Position numbers and translations under genes: made by a program
The notes under the pieces: generated by a model
Told to the model about the DNA's origin: nothing
Database searches by the model: none
What the model saw: only the letters and a program-made list of their open reading frames with translations
In this document: piece by piece, positions 22,467 through 32,880 of the stretch
Position numbering within the stretch: position 1 is the first letter of the stretch
How the letters are laid out: each line of letters starts with the position of its first letter
Assembly: GCA_951640165.1 (NCBI GenBank)
Contig: OX621252.1
Location: forward strand, 3,814,501-3,878,500
DNA length: 64,000 nt
Source: Pseudoips prasinana
Lineage: Eukaryota; Arthropoda; Insecta; Lepidoptera; Nolidae
Reading direction: 5' to 3'

Positions 22467-22643
22467 CTATCTGAGCCCCGCGGTTTTACCCGCGTTAAAC
22501 TTTATAAATTATAGCCTATGTGTTAATCCAGGGTGTCAGCTATCTCCATACCAAATGTTATTAAAATCGTTCCAGCCGTTGAGACTTGAAGGAGTAACAA
22601 ACATACACACTCACAAACTTTCGCCTTTATAATATTAGTGTGA
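22467..22643 (-). mobile_element. Non-autonomous Helitron inserted in a SINE
   Basis: Complete copy: GAGCCCCGCGGTTTTACCCG near its 3' end (terminus mutated to CTAT on the plus strand), ATAATATTAGTGTGA at its 5' end. Removal restores the SINE sequence AGATAATTACATCCAGACTC found in intact copies. Confidence 0.9.
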
Positions 22644-22670
22644 TTACATCCAGACTCAAAATGACTACCT
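22644..22670 (-). mobile_element. SINE (family A), short remainder beyond the Helitron
   Basis: TTACATCCAGACTCAAAATG continues the 22337-22466 copy. The head of this SINE is lost. Confidence 0.7.
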
Positions 22671-23015
22671 TTAGTAAAGTAATAAAGTATACAATAAAAC
22701 GCTGTCAGTAAAAGCCAAAGCTGCGTATGCATTCGATTCCCATACACCATAGAGCTAACAAGTGAAACTGCTCATTAGTGATAATCCATGGTGTTTGTGC
22801 TTACTCCCATGGCGTTTGTAAGCCGATTGCCGCAACCCGACACCGAATCCGCTACCCTCCGGTTGGGGCACGCGTCTGCGGTTGCGTGTTTGCTTTGTAT
22901 TTACAGAAAGATGAGTGATGTTTTGGAACTTTTCGAGCTGAACTATGTGACGATGACATTTAAAAATTAACCATATTGGCGAAATCTAAAGTGTTATTAT
23001 TATCTTTGATTATCC
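22671..23015. other. Intronic sequence without gene
   Basis: Includes a CG-rich patch near 22.82-22.90 kb (CCGCTACCCTCCGGTTGGGG) of unknown nature, and the left copy of the 43-bp repeat (22971-23013) flanking the next Helitron. Confidence 0.4.
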
Positions 23016-23209
23016 TCACACTAATATTATAAAGGCGAAAGTTTGTGACTGAGTGAGTGTGTATGTTTATTACTTCTTCACGTCTAAACGGCTTTAATAA
23101 AATTTTCGATTTTAATCAAATTTGGTATGGAGTTAGCTGTCATCCTGGATTAACACATAGGCTATAATTTAACAAGTTTAACGCGGCTAAAACCGTGGGT
23201 CACAGCTTT
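23016..23209 (+). mobile_element. Non-autonomous Helitron (Lep1-type) with damaged 3' terminus
   Basis: TCACACTAATATTATAAAGG at the start, ACGCGGCTAAAACCGTGGGT hairpin region, end CACAGCTTTT in place of CACAGCTAG. Contains an AATTTTCGATTTTAATCAAA variant in the middle. Confidence 0.8.
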
Positions 23210-23213
23210 TTAG

Positions 23214-23280
23214 CCATATTGCCGAAATCTAAAGTGTTATTATTTTTTTTTAAGATAATTAAGTGTTTATTATCTTTGAG
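23214..23280. repeat. Second copy of a 43-bp sequence flanking the Helitron
   Basis: CCATATTGCCGAAATCTAAA and GTGTTATTATTTTTT repeat CCATATTGGCGAAATCTAAA and GTGTTATTATTAT at 22971-23005. TATCTTTGA also recurs, displaced by about 20 extra bases. Confidence 0.75.
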
Positions 23281-23467
23281 AATAATTATAAATATCACTG
23301 AGTCCTAAAGTATTGATATAACTATTTTTTTCAGAACATGTTTATAGAAATTGGTTAATGTTTTTTAATGGAGTCATTTAATTATTTCTAAAGTCTATAA
23401 AGATATTCCTGGGTACCTTAAAATTACTGTAATCAATTTATTATTAGGATTTTTTAGTAATACTCAC

Positions 23468-23720
23468 ATGTTGGTCAAGTGGTAAGTGACCCTGAGTGCT
23501 AAGCCAAAGTTTGTGAGTTCGATCGTAGGGATCAAACTGGAACTCAGGCTTAGCAGCCGGGTCTCAGGACACATCAAGACAAATCTTTGCGGGATAAGCA
23601 CGATTTATTTGTTCTGTGGCTGGGTGGTTAGCAGCCAGGGTCATTAACCACTAGACCAACAGGTAATTTATCTATATCTACTTAGTACGTATTTAAAAAC
23701 ATATAAGTATGTTTATCAGT
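23468..23720 (+). mobile_element. tRNA-derived SINE (family C) with rearranged body
   Basis: Head GTTGGTCAAGTGGTAAGTGA, B-box-like TTTGTGAGTTCGATCGTAGG, CAAATCTTTGCGGGATAAGC, CGATTTATTTGTTCTGTG, then a second head-like block inverted (GCAGCCAGGGTCATTAACCACTAGACC, 23631-23657) and tail TATAAGTATGTTTATCAGTT. Confidence 0.65.
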
Positions 23721-23804
23721 TATAAAGTACAAGATCCTGCTTAATTTGGAACGGTAACACACAGCCGTTCCAAATTAAGCAGGATTTTGTACTTTATAAC
23801 TGAT
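23715..23804. repeat. 90-nt hairpin with 40-bp arms at the end of the SINE
   Basis: Left arm 23715-23754 and right arm 23765-23804 pair throughout with one mismatch (G in the left arm, A in the copy), loop TAACACACAG. The outer part is SINE tail sequence, so it arose after or with SINE insertion. Confidence 0.9.
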
Positions 23805-23975
23805 TGTTGTTGCTGTTGTCCCAAGATATTTATTATTATTGTTATAGAAGAAGCCTCTTTTAGAAAATAATCCTGACCACTTTATAATCGTGTTACTAGT
23901 CTCATCAGACTTCAAGAATGAAGAAGTAAGGACATGTTCCACGCAGATGTTAAGACTAGCAGCTCCGTGAGAGAC

Positions 23976-24212
23976 TATATATATAAAAATCAATGCCACT
24001 TTTCGTTGTAATGTTATAACTCAACAACGCCTTTACCGATTTGGCTAATTTTGGTCTTGAATTATTCGTGGAAGTCCAAGGAAGGTTTGCACGTAGAGAA
24101 AATTTAAAAAAAGACTTGACAAAGTGTAAAATTGACATCTTTCTATACTCCCATATACAAAAAAATTGTACTAATACTTAAAAGCGTAGGGAAGCACGTA
24201 CCGGGCCACTAG
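23976..24212 (+). mobile_element. Helitron-like element, separate family
   Basis: Starts in TATATATATAAAAATCAATG and ends TACCGGGCCACTAG followed by T. AACTCAACAACGCCTTTACC and TTGGCTAATTTTGGTCTTGA are typical of a Helitron family common in insects. The exact 5' end is uncertain by a few bases. Confidence 0.6.
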
Positions 24213-24850
24213 TATATTATAATGATTAGATATTCTCATGCCTACCGAAAGCCTTCCGCACGGACGTCAATTGCCGTGGCCGATCTGAATGTCCCTAAGA
24301 CTACGGACTCAGGTGGGCCGAAGCAAAGAAAACATGTCTTAATGGGAACTGTGGAGCAACCCCAAAATGGACTGTATTTGTGGAGCATCGGTCCAATCCA
24401 TGGCAGGCCCAGCTTGCCCTATCACATGTTCATGGCAGGATCTTAAGAATGCAACAAGCAGGGCAGGTGGGGCCACGTTCTGTGCCACAAAAATCTCAGT
24501 TTGCCATCGACACGCTAAGAAGAAGAATTAGAGATAATAAAGGTCTGAAGGTTATTGAACTTAAAACAATGATGTTATCTTTTCCATCTCAGTAAAGTGT
24601 GATAAGTCACTGTTTTGTCGCCTACGGACAAATAACGGCGTTTTTTTAAACACGAACTGACCCGCGTAGGTTTTAAAACATGGAACTTAGCCTCAATAAA
24701 TAATAGATAGTATCCGGCAACATTATAAAAAAAAATCCAACATTTGAAATTATCGAATAATTAAAAATAGATAAGTCTATATTGACTATGGTGTCTTGAT
24801 TTAATATCGGCCATGGCGGCCAGAGTTAGAGCCTGAGCTGGAAGATATGC
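24213..24850. other. Intronic sequence with two overlapping unassigned reading frames
   Basis: Frames of 74 and 71 codons (24222-24446 and 24380-24595, both plus strand) overlap in GC-richer sequence starting 10 bp after a Helitron end. They look like one decayed coding region with a frameshift (basic stretch T-L-R-R-R-I-R-D-N-K-G-L-K). I recognise neither; a transposon remnant is more likely than a host gene. Confidence 0.35.
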
Positions 24851-25120
24851 GGCCTGTTGGCGAGGTTGGAAGATACGCTGCCTTTCACGCCGCAGGTCGT
24901 GGGTTCGATTCCCACAAGGGACAAATATTTGTGAGCATGAACACGTCTGTTTGTCCTGAGTCTGAGTGTAAATGATCTATATAAGTATGTATTTACAAAA
25001 AGAAAAATAGTATATGTAGTATATCAGTTATCTGGTTTCCATAGTACAAATTCTGCTTAGTTTGGGATCAGATGGCCGTATGTATAATGTCCCAGGATTT
25101 TATTATTATTATTATTTATT
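24851..25120 (+). mobile_element. tRNA-derived SINE (family A), full length
   Basis: Head GGCCTGTTGGCGAGGTTGGA, B box GTCGTGGGTTCGATTCCCAC, GTCTGTTTGTCCTGAGTCTG, TATATCAGTTATCTGGTTTC, GGGATCAGATGGCCGTATGT, TGTCCCAGGATT and a (TTA)n tail. Best intact family A copy in the window. Confidence 0.9.
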
Positions 25121-25587
25121 TATTTATATCTACTAACTAACAAAGTATAAGTCAGATATTATCCAGACAATTGTTATTCATGTTTCGAAAGTTACGTCAA
25201 AATTTTCATAAAATTCAAATGTTCGAGATATCATAGACAACAATAGACTTCTGTCTCTGCGAGTGACACTGGAGATTTATCGAGTTACCGACATTAGTGC
25301 AGGGCGCAAATGAGTGCAGGCACTATCGAGTTACGCCAATCAAATGGGAGCACACCCCAAATAGGTATGGGCTATCGTGGGAAATATCGATATGAAAAAA
25401 AATCAGGATAACTTTCCTCTAGCGTTTAATTTTAAGCCACAATTATAATGATGGTTGGGAATACAATGTAATAAAATTGGTTTCTGTATCTCTACTATAT
25501 ATGAGGCTTTAAACGACTGGGTTTACACTCGGTATTTATCTTCATATGTACTTGATTGCGATTTCCAGCCTAAAAATAATATCAGGG
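25121..25587. other. Intronic sequence without gene
   Basis: Nothing recognised. Confidence 0.4.
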
Positions 25588-25810
25588 CCACCCCATATCA
25601 TCCCGTGAGTGTCGTAAAAGGTGACTAAGTGATACACCAGGTAGTCGGTTAGCAACGCCTCCTGTGTACTAGCCACCACCTAACTGCGGTCACCAACACG
25701 CGTGCTAAGCGCGGTGACTACGGTAAACCCATCCAAATAGCAATGTTATAGAACCCTTAGGGGGAAGCCTAAGTCCAGTAGTGGACGATATCAGGCTGAT
25801 GATGTGATGC
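25588..25810 (+). mobile_element. SINE-like element with LINE-type 3' end
   Basis: CCACCCCATATCATCCCGTG, GTCGTAAAAGGTGACTAAGT, CTGTGTACTAGCCACCACCTAACTG and GCTAAGCGCGGTGACTACGG, ending TAAGTCCAGTAGTGGACGAT with a GATGATG tail. Related pieces at 27922, 28684, 39730, 29808 and 48236. Confidence 0.7.
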
Positions 25811-27668
25811 ACTTGAATTGCACTAAGTTGAATTACGGTTTCAAATTAAAAACTTCAACTAAACCAAGCAACTGTTTTATAAAAACCACAAAGTCAACAA
25901 ACAAGTATACGGCCCACCTGATACTAAACAGTTACCGTGTGGTGATTGCCAAATAGCATCAGTCACCTTTTGCACACTCCATCCACTCTAATTTACTTTC
26001 ACGACTTTAAGTCCTTAAGCGCATGACCACAACATTAACATAATAACTTTATTATATGCCGCCTATTCTAGTTCTCTAGTCTAATCTACCTCTTTTAAAC
26101 TCCTCATATCCTAATAAAGACTATTTCTGAATAAAAAAGTAAATTCAGAATTTTTTATTGAAGTAAAGCGTGATCACAAAGAAAAATCTATTAATTTGGC
26201 GAAAACAGTCTCACTTAAATAAATTACGAAGAGTTTATAAAATCTGGTAAATTGTCAATAGTCTTAATATGAAAATATCATGTGGTTTAAGATAATTCAA
26301 TATAACCTTACATGATATTATAAATAATGTTATTGAAATAACAATATGGTCAGACTGGCTCATAAAAGTCACATAAAGTTGAAATGCAATTTAAGTACAA
26401 AGCAATACACTGACAATTTACAACACAATATTTTTATCATGCCGATTATATAAAATTCATAAATACTACAGTATATTTTTCTTCATTTTTTCTCTTGTTA
26501 GTTCCAATGAACGTGATGAAACTTACTTTGTCAATTCTAACCAAAAATACTTTTAGCATCTTTACGTATGAGATTTTTATTTTTGTTCCGGAATTTGAAG
26601 TCTAGACTAATATGTATCTGCTACATGAATAAACCATTTTTGTAGTCCTTGGTGATACAAAATTCAATAAAAGGCCTATAAAAGCAATTCACAAATAAAA
26701 AAATTTAAAATGCGTGGGGAGTACCTCAGCAGCAGCAATTCCAACAGCTTCAAACTGATAAATTTTGCGGTATATTATTGTTATATTATATAAGTATTAC
26801 TGCCGTTACACCTCTATTCCGAGTATCAGGTAGACAAATTTACTAAACAAGTACTCTTTTGGGTTAAAATTTCTGAAAATTATAAATTAGATTTTGACCA
26901 AATGTATGAATAACTTTTGTATTAAAGGTAATTCTTATTTTGATAATCGCTGTAACTAAAGTTGAATAACCTTATATTCTGAGGTCAGTTGTGTCTAGAA
27001 AATAATTATTCGTTTTCGAACTATGGTAAAATATATATGCTCTGTTGTACTCAACCATAGATAATTAAATAATTATCAATCCCACTTGGGCTAAATTAAA
27101 AGTTCTCGACTACTAATAGAAATAATGCCCTATAATATGTCAAGCGTTATAAAACGTAACACAATAGTTTAACAATATCTTTATCTCAGCAGAAACCATA
27201 CATGAAACAAAATGTTTGTTAATTTAGTTACCTAATTTATCGACATTTAGAATATATCGACATGGGGAATTCCCCATCCCTATAAGGCGACAACCACGGT
27301 GTCGTAATACGTTCACCGATTTGATGGATTGGCTTCTTTACCGTCCCTCCTATTTGCAAACACCCTTATCAGGGCTAGGGGGCAGGGCTAATTAAAATTA
27401 CCAATAAAACTACCAACACTCTAATATGTTCAAAAATAGAGTTGAAATTCGAGTGGGTTTTAGCGTTGCATCAAGAATTGGGTGCTTATAATGTGAGAAT
27501 GCAATATTTGGAATGGTTCTGCTAATAAGATTGATTGGCCTGTGACGTCACTAATGCTATGGGATTCCGAAGTGTTAGGCGTAGCGAATCTAGTATGTGC
27601 TAATTATTAGGATGGAACAGAAGTTGCTATTGATTAAATTACTTTCTTTAATTTAGAAAGGGTAGATA
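25811..27668. other. AT-rich intronic sequence without gene
   Basis: A short repeat-like piece at 25905-25965 (GTATACGGCCCACCTGATAC, AACAGTTACCGTGTGG) resembles the block at 9325. The remainder has no feature I can support. Confidence 0.4.
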
Positions 27669-27888
27669 ATAATAATATCCTGAGACATTATTTACACACG
27701 GACATCTGATCCCAAACTAAGCAGAGCTTGTACTATGGAAACCAGATAACTGATATACTAAACATACTACTTTTCTTTTGTAAATACATACTTATTACAC
27801 CCAGACTCAGGAAAAACAGACATGTTCATGCACACAAATATATGTCCTGGGTGGTCATCAAACCACGCCAATAGGCCCGTTCTAATAT
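27669..27888 (-). mobile_element. tRNA-derived SINE (family A)
   Basis: AATATCCTGAGACATTATTT, CGGACATCTGATCCCAAACT, CTTGTACTATGGAAACCAGA, GTCCTGGGTGGTCATCAAACCACGCCAATAGGCC: about 35 bp between the B-box region and the end of the head are deleted. Confidence 0.85.
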
Positions 27889-27921
27889 CCGAATAAAAAA
27901 ATTAGCCGTGTAGTTCATAGT

Positions 27922-28080
27922 CCAGAAAGAATTACAGGGTCACCCCATAACATACCATGGGTGTCTTAAAAGGCGACTAGGGGATTCACTAGGTAGTCGG
28001 GTAGCAAAGTCACCTGTGTACTAGCTAGGTACCACCTAACTGCTGTTGCCAACTCGCATGCCAAACGCGGTGCTCTTATG
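27922..28080 (+). mobile_element. SINE-like element, 5' part
   Basis: CAGGGTCACCCCATAACATA, GTGTCTTAAAAGGCGACTAG, TAGTCGGGTAGCAAAGTCAC, GTACTAGCTAGGTACCACCTAACTG; stops shortly before the Helitron at 28118. Same family as 25588-25810. Confidence 0.65.
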
Positions 28081-28117
28081 AGAACTTATGACGTTGTGTA
28101 TGTTCTGTAGTTTATTA

Positions 28118-28430
28118 CTAGCTGTGCCCCGCGGTTTTACCAGCGTAAAATTTTATAAATTATCACAGCTCCTCCCCCGTAGGAGATAGCTTGATAATAT
28201 GTAGCCTATATGTTGACCCGACCTCTTAGTAATATTCATGCAAAATTTGAAGTAAATCCGTGCAGTACTGTTTGAGTTTAGCCCGGACATACATACAGAC
28301 AAACAGTCAAACAGACAAAAATTCTAAAAACTATATTTTTGCCTTCGATATCGATTGCCGATCACGCCCCAAGTATCTTTAAAAAAAAATATTCAATGTA
28401 CAGTTTTGACTTTCCTACAATTTTATTATA
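28118..28430 (-). mobile_element. Non-autonomous Helitron, (TG)-rich subfamily
   Basis: CTAGCTGTGCCCCGCGGTTT terminus with hairpin, TAGCCCGGACATACATACAG, CAGTTTTGACTTTCCTACAA and ATTTTATTATAG at the 5' end. Reverse-oriented sibling of 5002-5280, with a better preserved 3' hairpin; its 5' end is approximate. Confidence 0.8.
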
Positions 28431-28683
28431 GTTTAATATTTTTCCGTGTTCTGCTTTTCATGTTACTTTTTGTCTCGTTTCGATGTTTATTGTTTATGGC
28501 TTGTTTTTGTAATTAGTGCAAGTTTTTAATTAATTTAATTGTAATTAACTTTAATAATGTAAAATTTTAATGCTGTGGTCGTCTTTAAGTGTTGCAGCAC
28601 TATTATTTTTAAGTATGTACGTGTCTTATAACTGCATGAGTGTATCTAACGTTGAAGATCCTTAAATAAATAAATAAACGATG

Positions 28684-28880
28684 TGGAAACCTTAAGGGGA
28701 GGCCTAAGTCCAGCAGAAGACTATAAAGCTGATGATTAGATAGAAAATGCGATCGCCAACATCTGCTAAGCGTGGTGATTATGGCATATACCTCCAAATG
28801 ATGGACACAATTCCATCGTGGAAAATTTTTGGGGAGTCCTTTGTCCAGCAGTGGACGTCATCTGACATGATGGTTATGAT
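28684..28880 (+). mobile_element. SINE-like fragments with LINE-type 3' ends, two in tandem
   Basis: TTAAGGGGAGGCCTAAGTCC...GATGATTAGATAG is one 3' end; the second runs ATGCGATCGCCAACATCTGC, GTGGTGATTATGGC to TTTGTCCAGCAGTGGACGTC at about 28841. The second tail equals the LINE 3' end at 140-175. Confidence 0.65.
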
Positions 28881-29807
28881 GAGATAGATAGAAAATTAGC
28901 TAAGTTTTTTTTAGCCACTACATATACAAAATGCACACGCCTATTGCTATGCTATATATGCCTGAGGGCTGTATTTTGTACATGGCATTTGCATTTAGCC
29001 TAGGTATGGCCGTAATTATTGCCTGGAGTGCAATCTGTGAGGAACTTCGAGTCTACAGTCCAGTTGCTCTTAAAGCCACATGTTCTACTTCAGTTAAAGT
29101 ATGATTGCTGTCATTGTAAAATCGCTTGATTTATATGTTTTCAACGGATTTGTATACAAGAGAGCATGCAGAAGTATAGCCTCTGCGTCATCTATAACTA
29201 ATTAACTATTTAGTAATTCAAAGTACGATCAATTATCTGACTTTAAACGAAGAAGGTACACGGAATTGTTTCTTAGAATATAATAGAATACATTTAATCA
29301 GCATTAAAGACATACCTACAGGAAATCAAAGAAAACTATACAGTAAATATAGATTACAAACAACATACACAATAAATAGGGGTTCAGCTTAGTAATGAGT
29401 TGCGAAATAGAAGAATAGTCAGGTACCTATATATTACTATTTTTTATAGACTCTTACATATTAATTCATGATATCTCTGCATGTTCTGCTGAATGGTCAC
29501 CATATCAGCATTAGCTGGGTAGGAAACCCAACACTGATTTTCTGGCAACAACCTTCCTAGTAAATATGCTCTTATTTTTATTCGATAAGAATGCTTCTGA
29601 ATGGTCTCATCTAAAAATGTCACTAAATCAGTTGTTCTTAAGAAACGTTGATATTGGGGTTTATGACATTTAAAACTGTTATTAAATATTTAATTTGCGT
29701 AACAGTTCATACGAGCGATTATACAGCAATGTTATTGTAAGTGACTAAAGTACTTTAAATGTCATTACACTTAAATTAGTCTCAGTCATAACAGCTGTAA
29801 AAAGTCC
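28881..29807. other. Intronic sequence without gene
   Basis: Nothing recognised. Confidence 0.4.
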
Positions 29808-30020
29808 ACTGATGGACAAAAGTCTCCCAAGAATCAGCTTAGGGGGGTTTGCCATAATTGCCACGGTCGGCAGACGGGTTGGCGATCGCAGTGTGATAGT
29901 ACACAGTTAGACACTACTGCCCGTCCTCTGGGAGATATACCCTCGGGTCGACTTCTACGCCTCCCACAGGATGAGATGGGGTGATGATATTCTGATAATC
30001 GCCGCCGTCACCACACAGCA
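29808..30020 (-). mobile_element. SINE-like element mobilised by RTE-type LINE
   Basis: Minus strand: CACCCCATCTCATCCTGTGG, CTCCCAGAGGACGGGCAGTA, GCGATCGCCAACCCGTCTGC, and tail TTTTGTCCATCAGTGGACTT. Same order of blocks as 48236-48500. Confidence 0.7.
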
Positions 30021-32799
30021 TAATTACTCTAGTCGTCTAAAATACAGAATCGCAAGCAATATCTACAAAAATCGATTCAGCACATCCTTAGTTGCGAGTC
30101 AACCCCCAAACGCTCGCGGGAATCGCAACGCACGCTTAATGACGCCGAGCGCAACTGGTCCGCGTCAGCGTTGATGACTCGTCGGTCTCATTGTACACTA
30201 ATCAGCTTCGTTACAGCTACAGTGATGTGCCGGTTTTTGGTGTTATTCAGAGATATGGATTATACAGGATTTCGATTATGTGTTTTTGTCTTAAATTCTT
30301 GACAATTACTTTTAGTTTTACCCCTGTGTTCATAAGAAAATTGTCTATGCTATTATTTTTTCATATGTTTTACGTATTGCAACTTGAGAGTTCTGAACCT
30401 TTCAGCTGTTACTTTTTTTTTGTTAAGAAGAATACATTAGGAATTATAATGCGACAATGTTGCAATGACCGGTAGAGAATGACATTTGAATAAATAGCGC
30501 CAAAGTATTTATTCCTACTCTTGACTAATTTTAATTGGCATATGTATTCTATGGGTTGAGAAATATTACACTAAAATAAAGATTATTGATAAAATATATC
30601 AAACATAATTTAAAATCAATCTTTTTAGAACAATTTCGTTGAGATTTCTATTTTTAGAATCCCACCAAGATCACTTTGTAATATTTATGTATAAGGTACC
30701 TACAGTTTTAGGTCTGTAAAAATTAATTAATTTGATTTCCATATTCAATAATCTATCGTTTATTGAGTACAATATATGTCTTAGTGAGTTGGGTATAATA
30801 TATTATGATAGTTTATAAAAGTCAAAAACACTGTTTAATAAATTGTTAATTATTTTAGCAATTTATTTGAAACGTTCACCTTCTTGTTTATATTTTAGTA
30901 TAAAGTCATGAAGAGCTCTAAGTGGACTGCCCTTTAGGCTAAATTCGCGTAAATTATGAAACATCATCATATTTACATCATTACGCGCCATTTAATGGAA
31001 TTTCGGCAATAAATTTCACATTTACAAGAATACCAATAAACGTAAAAGGTTTTAAAAACGTCAAAATATTACGCATAAAACGATAACAGACGTAAAAAAT
31101 ACTCTTTTACGACGTCAACTTAACCCTTCCACGGTTGCGGAGTGTGGATCACGTCTCCACGATTACGCGGCATTGAAAATTAGTTTAATATCTCAAATTG
31201 ACGATTCCGCCCGGAACGGCCAATTAAGAGCGAATAACACTTGGAATTATCCGCCTGATAGCCAAGTTATGGGGTGCCTTTATGGACCATTAAGTGTGCC
31301 GTAGCTCGAGAGACGACTCACGAATATTTTGTACACACTAAATGTTTGAATTTACAACAATTCTGCCTGTTACGACATTACTCGCGTCTAGCAAGACTCT
31401 TAGCTTGAATGTTCGATTCCAATTTAATGGCTACCGTTATTATAATATCACACTTGAATAACGAGTTTAGTATCATATAACGATAGATTAGCTTAATTAA
31501 ATAGGCTTGATGACTTAATAAAAGTTATAAACGACTTTATGGTATTTGATGGGTCTAATAATCTTAGTGGCTAATCCCCAAGTTATAACCGCGCATGTAT
31601 TAAAGGATTAAAATAGTAAACACGGTCGGTGTGAGGTATTGCGGTCCCTACTTGTCCCCCACCTCGCGTTATGGCCGTTCATCCGAGCATTGATTTCAAT
31701 TTGAATTTTAATTGCGAAATATTATACAAAATTACATTGCTTAATATTCACCCCAGGCGGCGATTTTTGCATATTTTTAACCCTGTGTATAGCTGTTTGG
31801 GTGCGGGTGGGTGTTGATAAAAATCGCATATATTAACTAAGAGAGGGCCGGATTTGTGCGGAGATAGTCGGGCGGTTTTCATTAAAGCCGATACGGGCAA
31901 GATAGGTGTCGTATTTTATTACTTATCCTCGACTCCGACCGTTCTGTAACGTCTTAAAATTCTACTTAAAAGATTGTGCTCTCGAGATTTGCGAGAAGAC
32001 ATATTTATGTTACTTCCGACGGTTGTCTTGATTTGAAAATGAAGTTTTGTTTTAAGATTATTTTATCGATTATTACAAAAATCTTGTTGTTTGCAACTGA
32101 AATCATAAACTCAGATGCCCCTTAAAAAGTACTCTAGATATTCGAGGGTTAATTTAAGTGTCTATAGCAAACGACAACCTATCCCCATATTGAGCAAGCT
32201 CTATGTCACATAACCCAGACCTTACATACAGCATAAGCTTTTTTTTTAATACTCCGCTATCCTTTATGAAGTACTATAGCAACGAGCCATATAAAAAACC
32301 AAACACATCAATCCAAACAAAAAGAAGATTTATTTTGATCTCAAATAAAAACTTAAATTGCAACAAAATTCCTTATCTAAGAACTTGTAACTCTATCAAT
32401 TAATGTCACCAAACAATCACTACAACAATGGCGTATGACTTCAATTTTCCAGTCGCGTGGGTTTTAATCAAGTCGACAAACTCGACAAGTTACATTTGAC
32501 GACAAAATATGCATTGGGTTTTTAAGTCAGATCAGTGCATATTTAAACAGGGTTAAACGCATAAGGGTTGATCGGGATGACGTGATGTAATGCGACTTTA
32601 ATATGCGACTTTATTAATATGGTAATTATTGGAGTCTATGGTTCGTAGTAGAAACGGGGAAGGTGAATTTTTGATTGACTTATTGAGTTTTTACTATGAT
32701 AATAAGTTGTAATGCGAATTTTATTTCACAATGTACGTTATCCATTTTTCATTTCATGTCGATATTTTTATTGACATTTGGGATAGTAAAAATAAATAA
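30021..32799. promoter_or_regulatory. Transposon-free intronic block; possible regulatory sequence
   Basis: None of the window's repeat families occurs in about 2.8 kb. A less AT-rich core at 31.11-31.96 kb holds TGCCTTTATGGACCATTAAG (about 31275), TCCACGATTACGCGGCATTG and GTGTTGATAAAAATCGCATA. Candidate hth intronic enhancer by inference only; no conservation data are available. Confidence 0.35.
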
Positions 32800-32880
32800 T
32801 ATCCTAGGACATTATTTACACACGGCCATCTGATCACAAAGTAAGCAAAGCTTGTACTATGGAAACCAGATAACTGATAT
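32800..32880 (-). mobile_element. SINE (family A), truncated tail
   Basis: ATCCTAGGACATTATTTACA, CGGCCATCTGATCACAAAGT, CTTGTACTATGGAAACCAGA; breaks off at CTGATATCCGGGCCCG. Confidence 0.8.

Noticed and set aside
24893..24915. B box of a possible tRNA gene
   Set aside because: Part of a full-length family A SINE with its (TTA)n tail; no cloverleaf was traced and no terminator of T residues follows.
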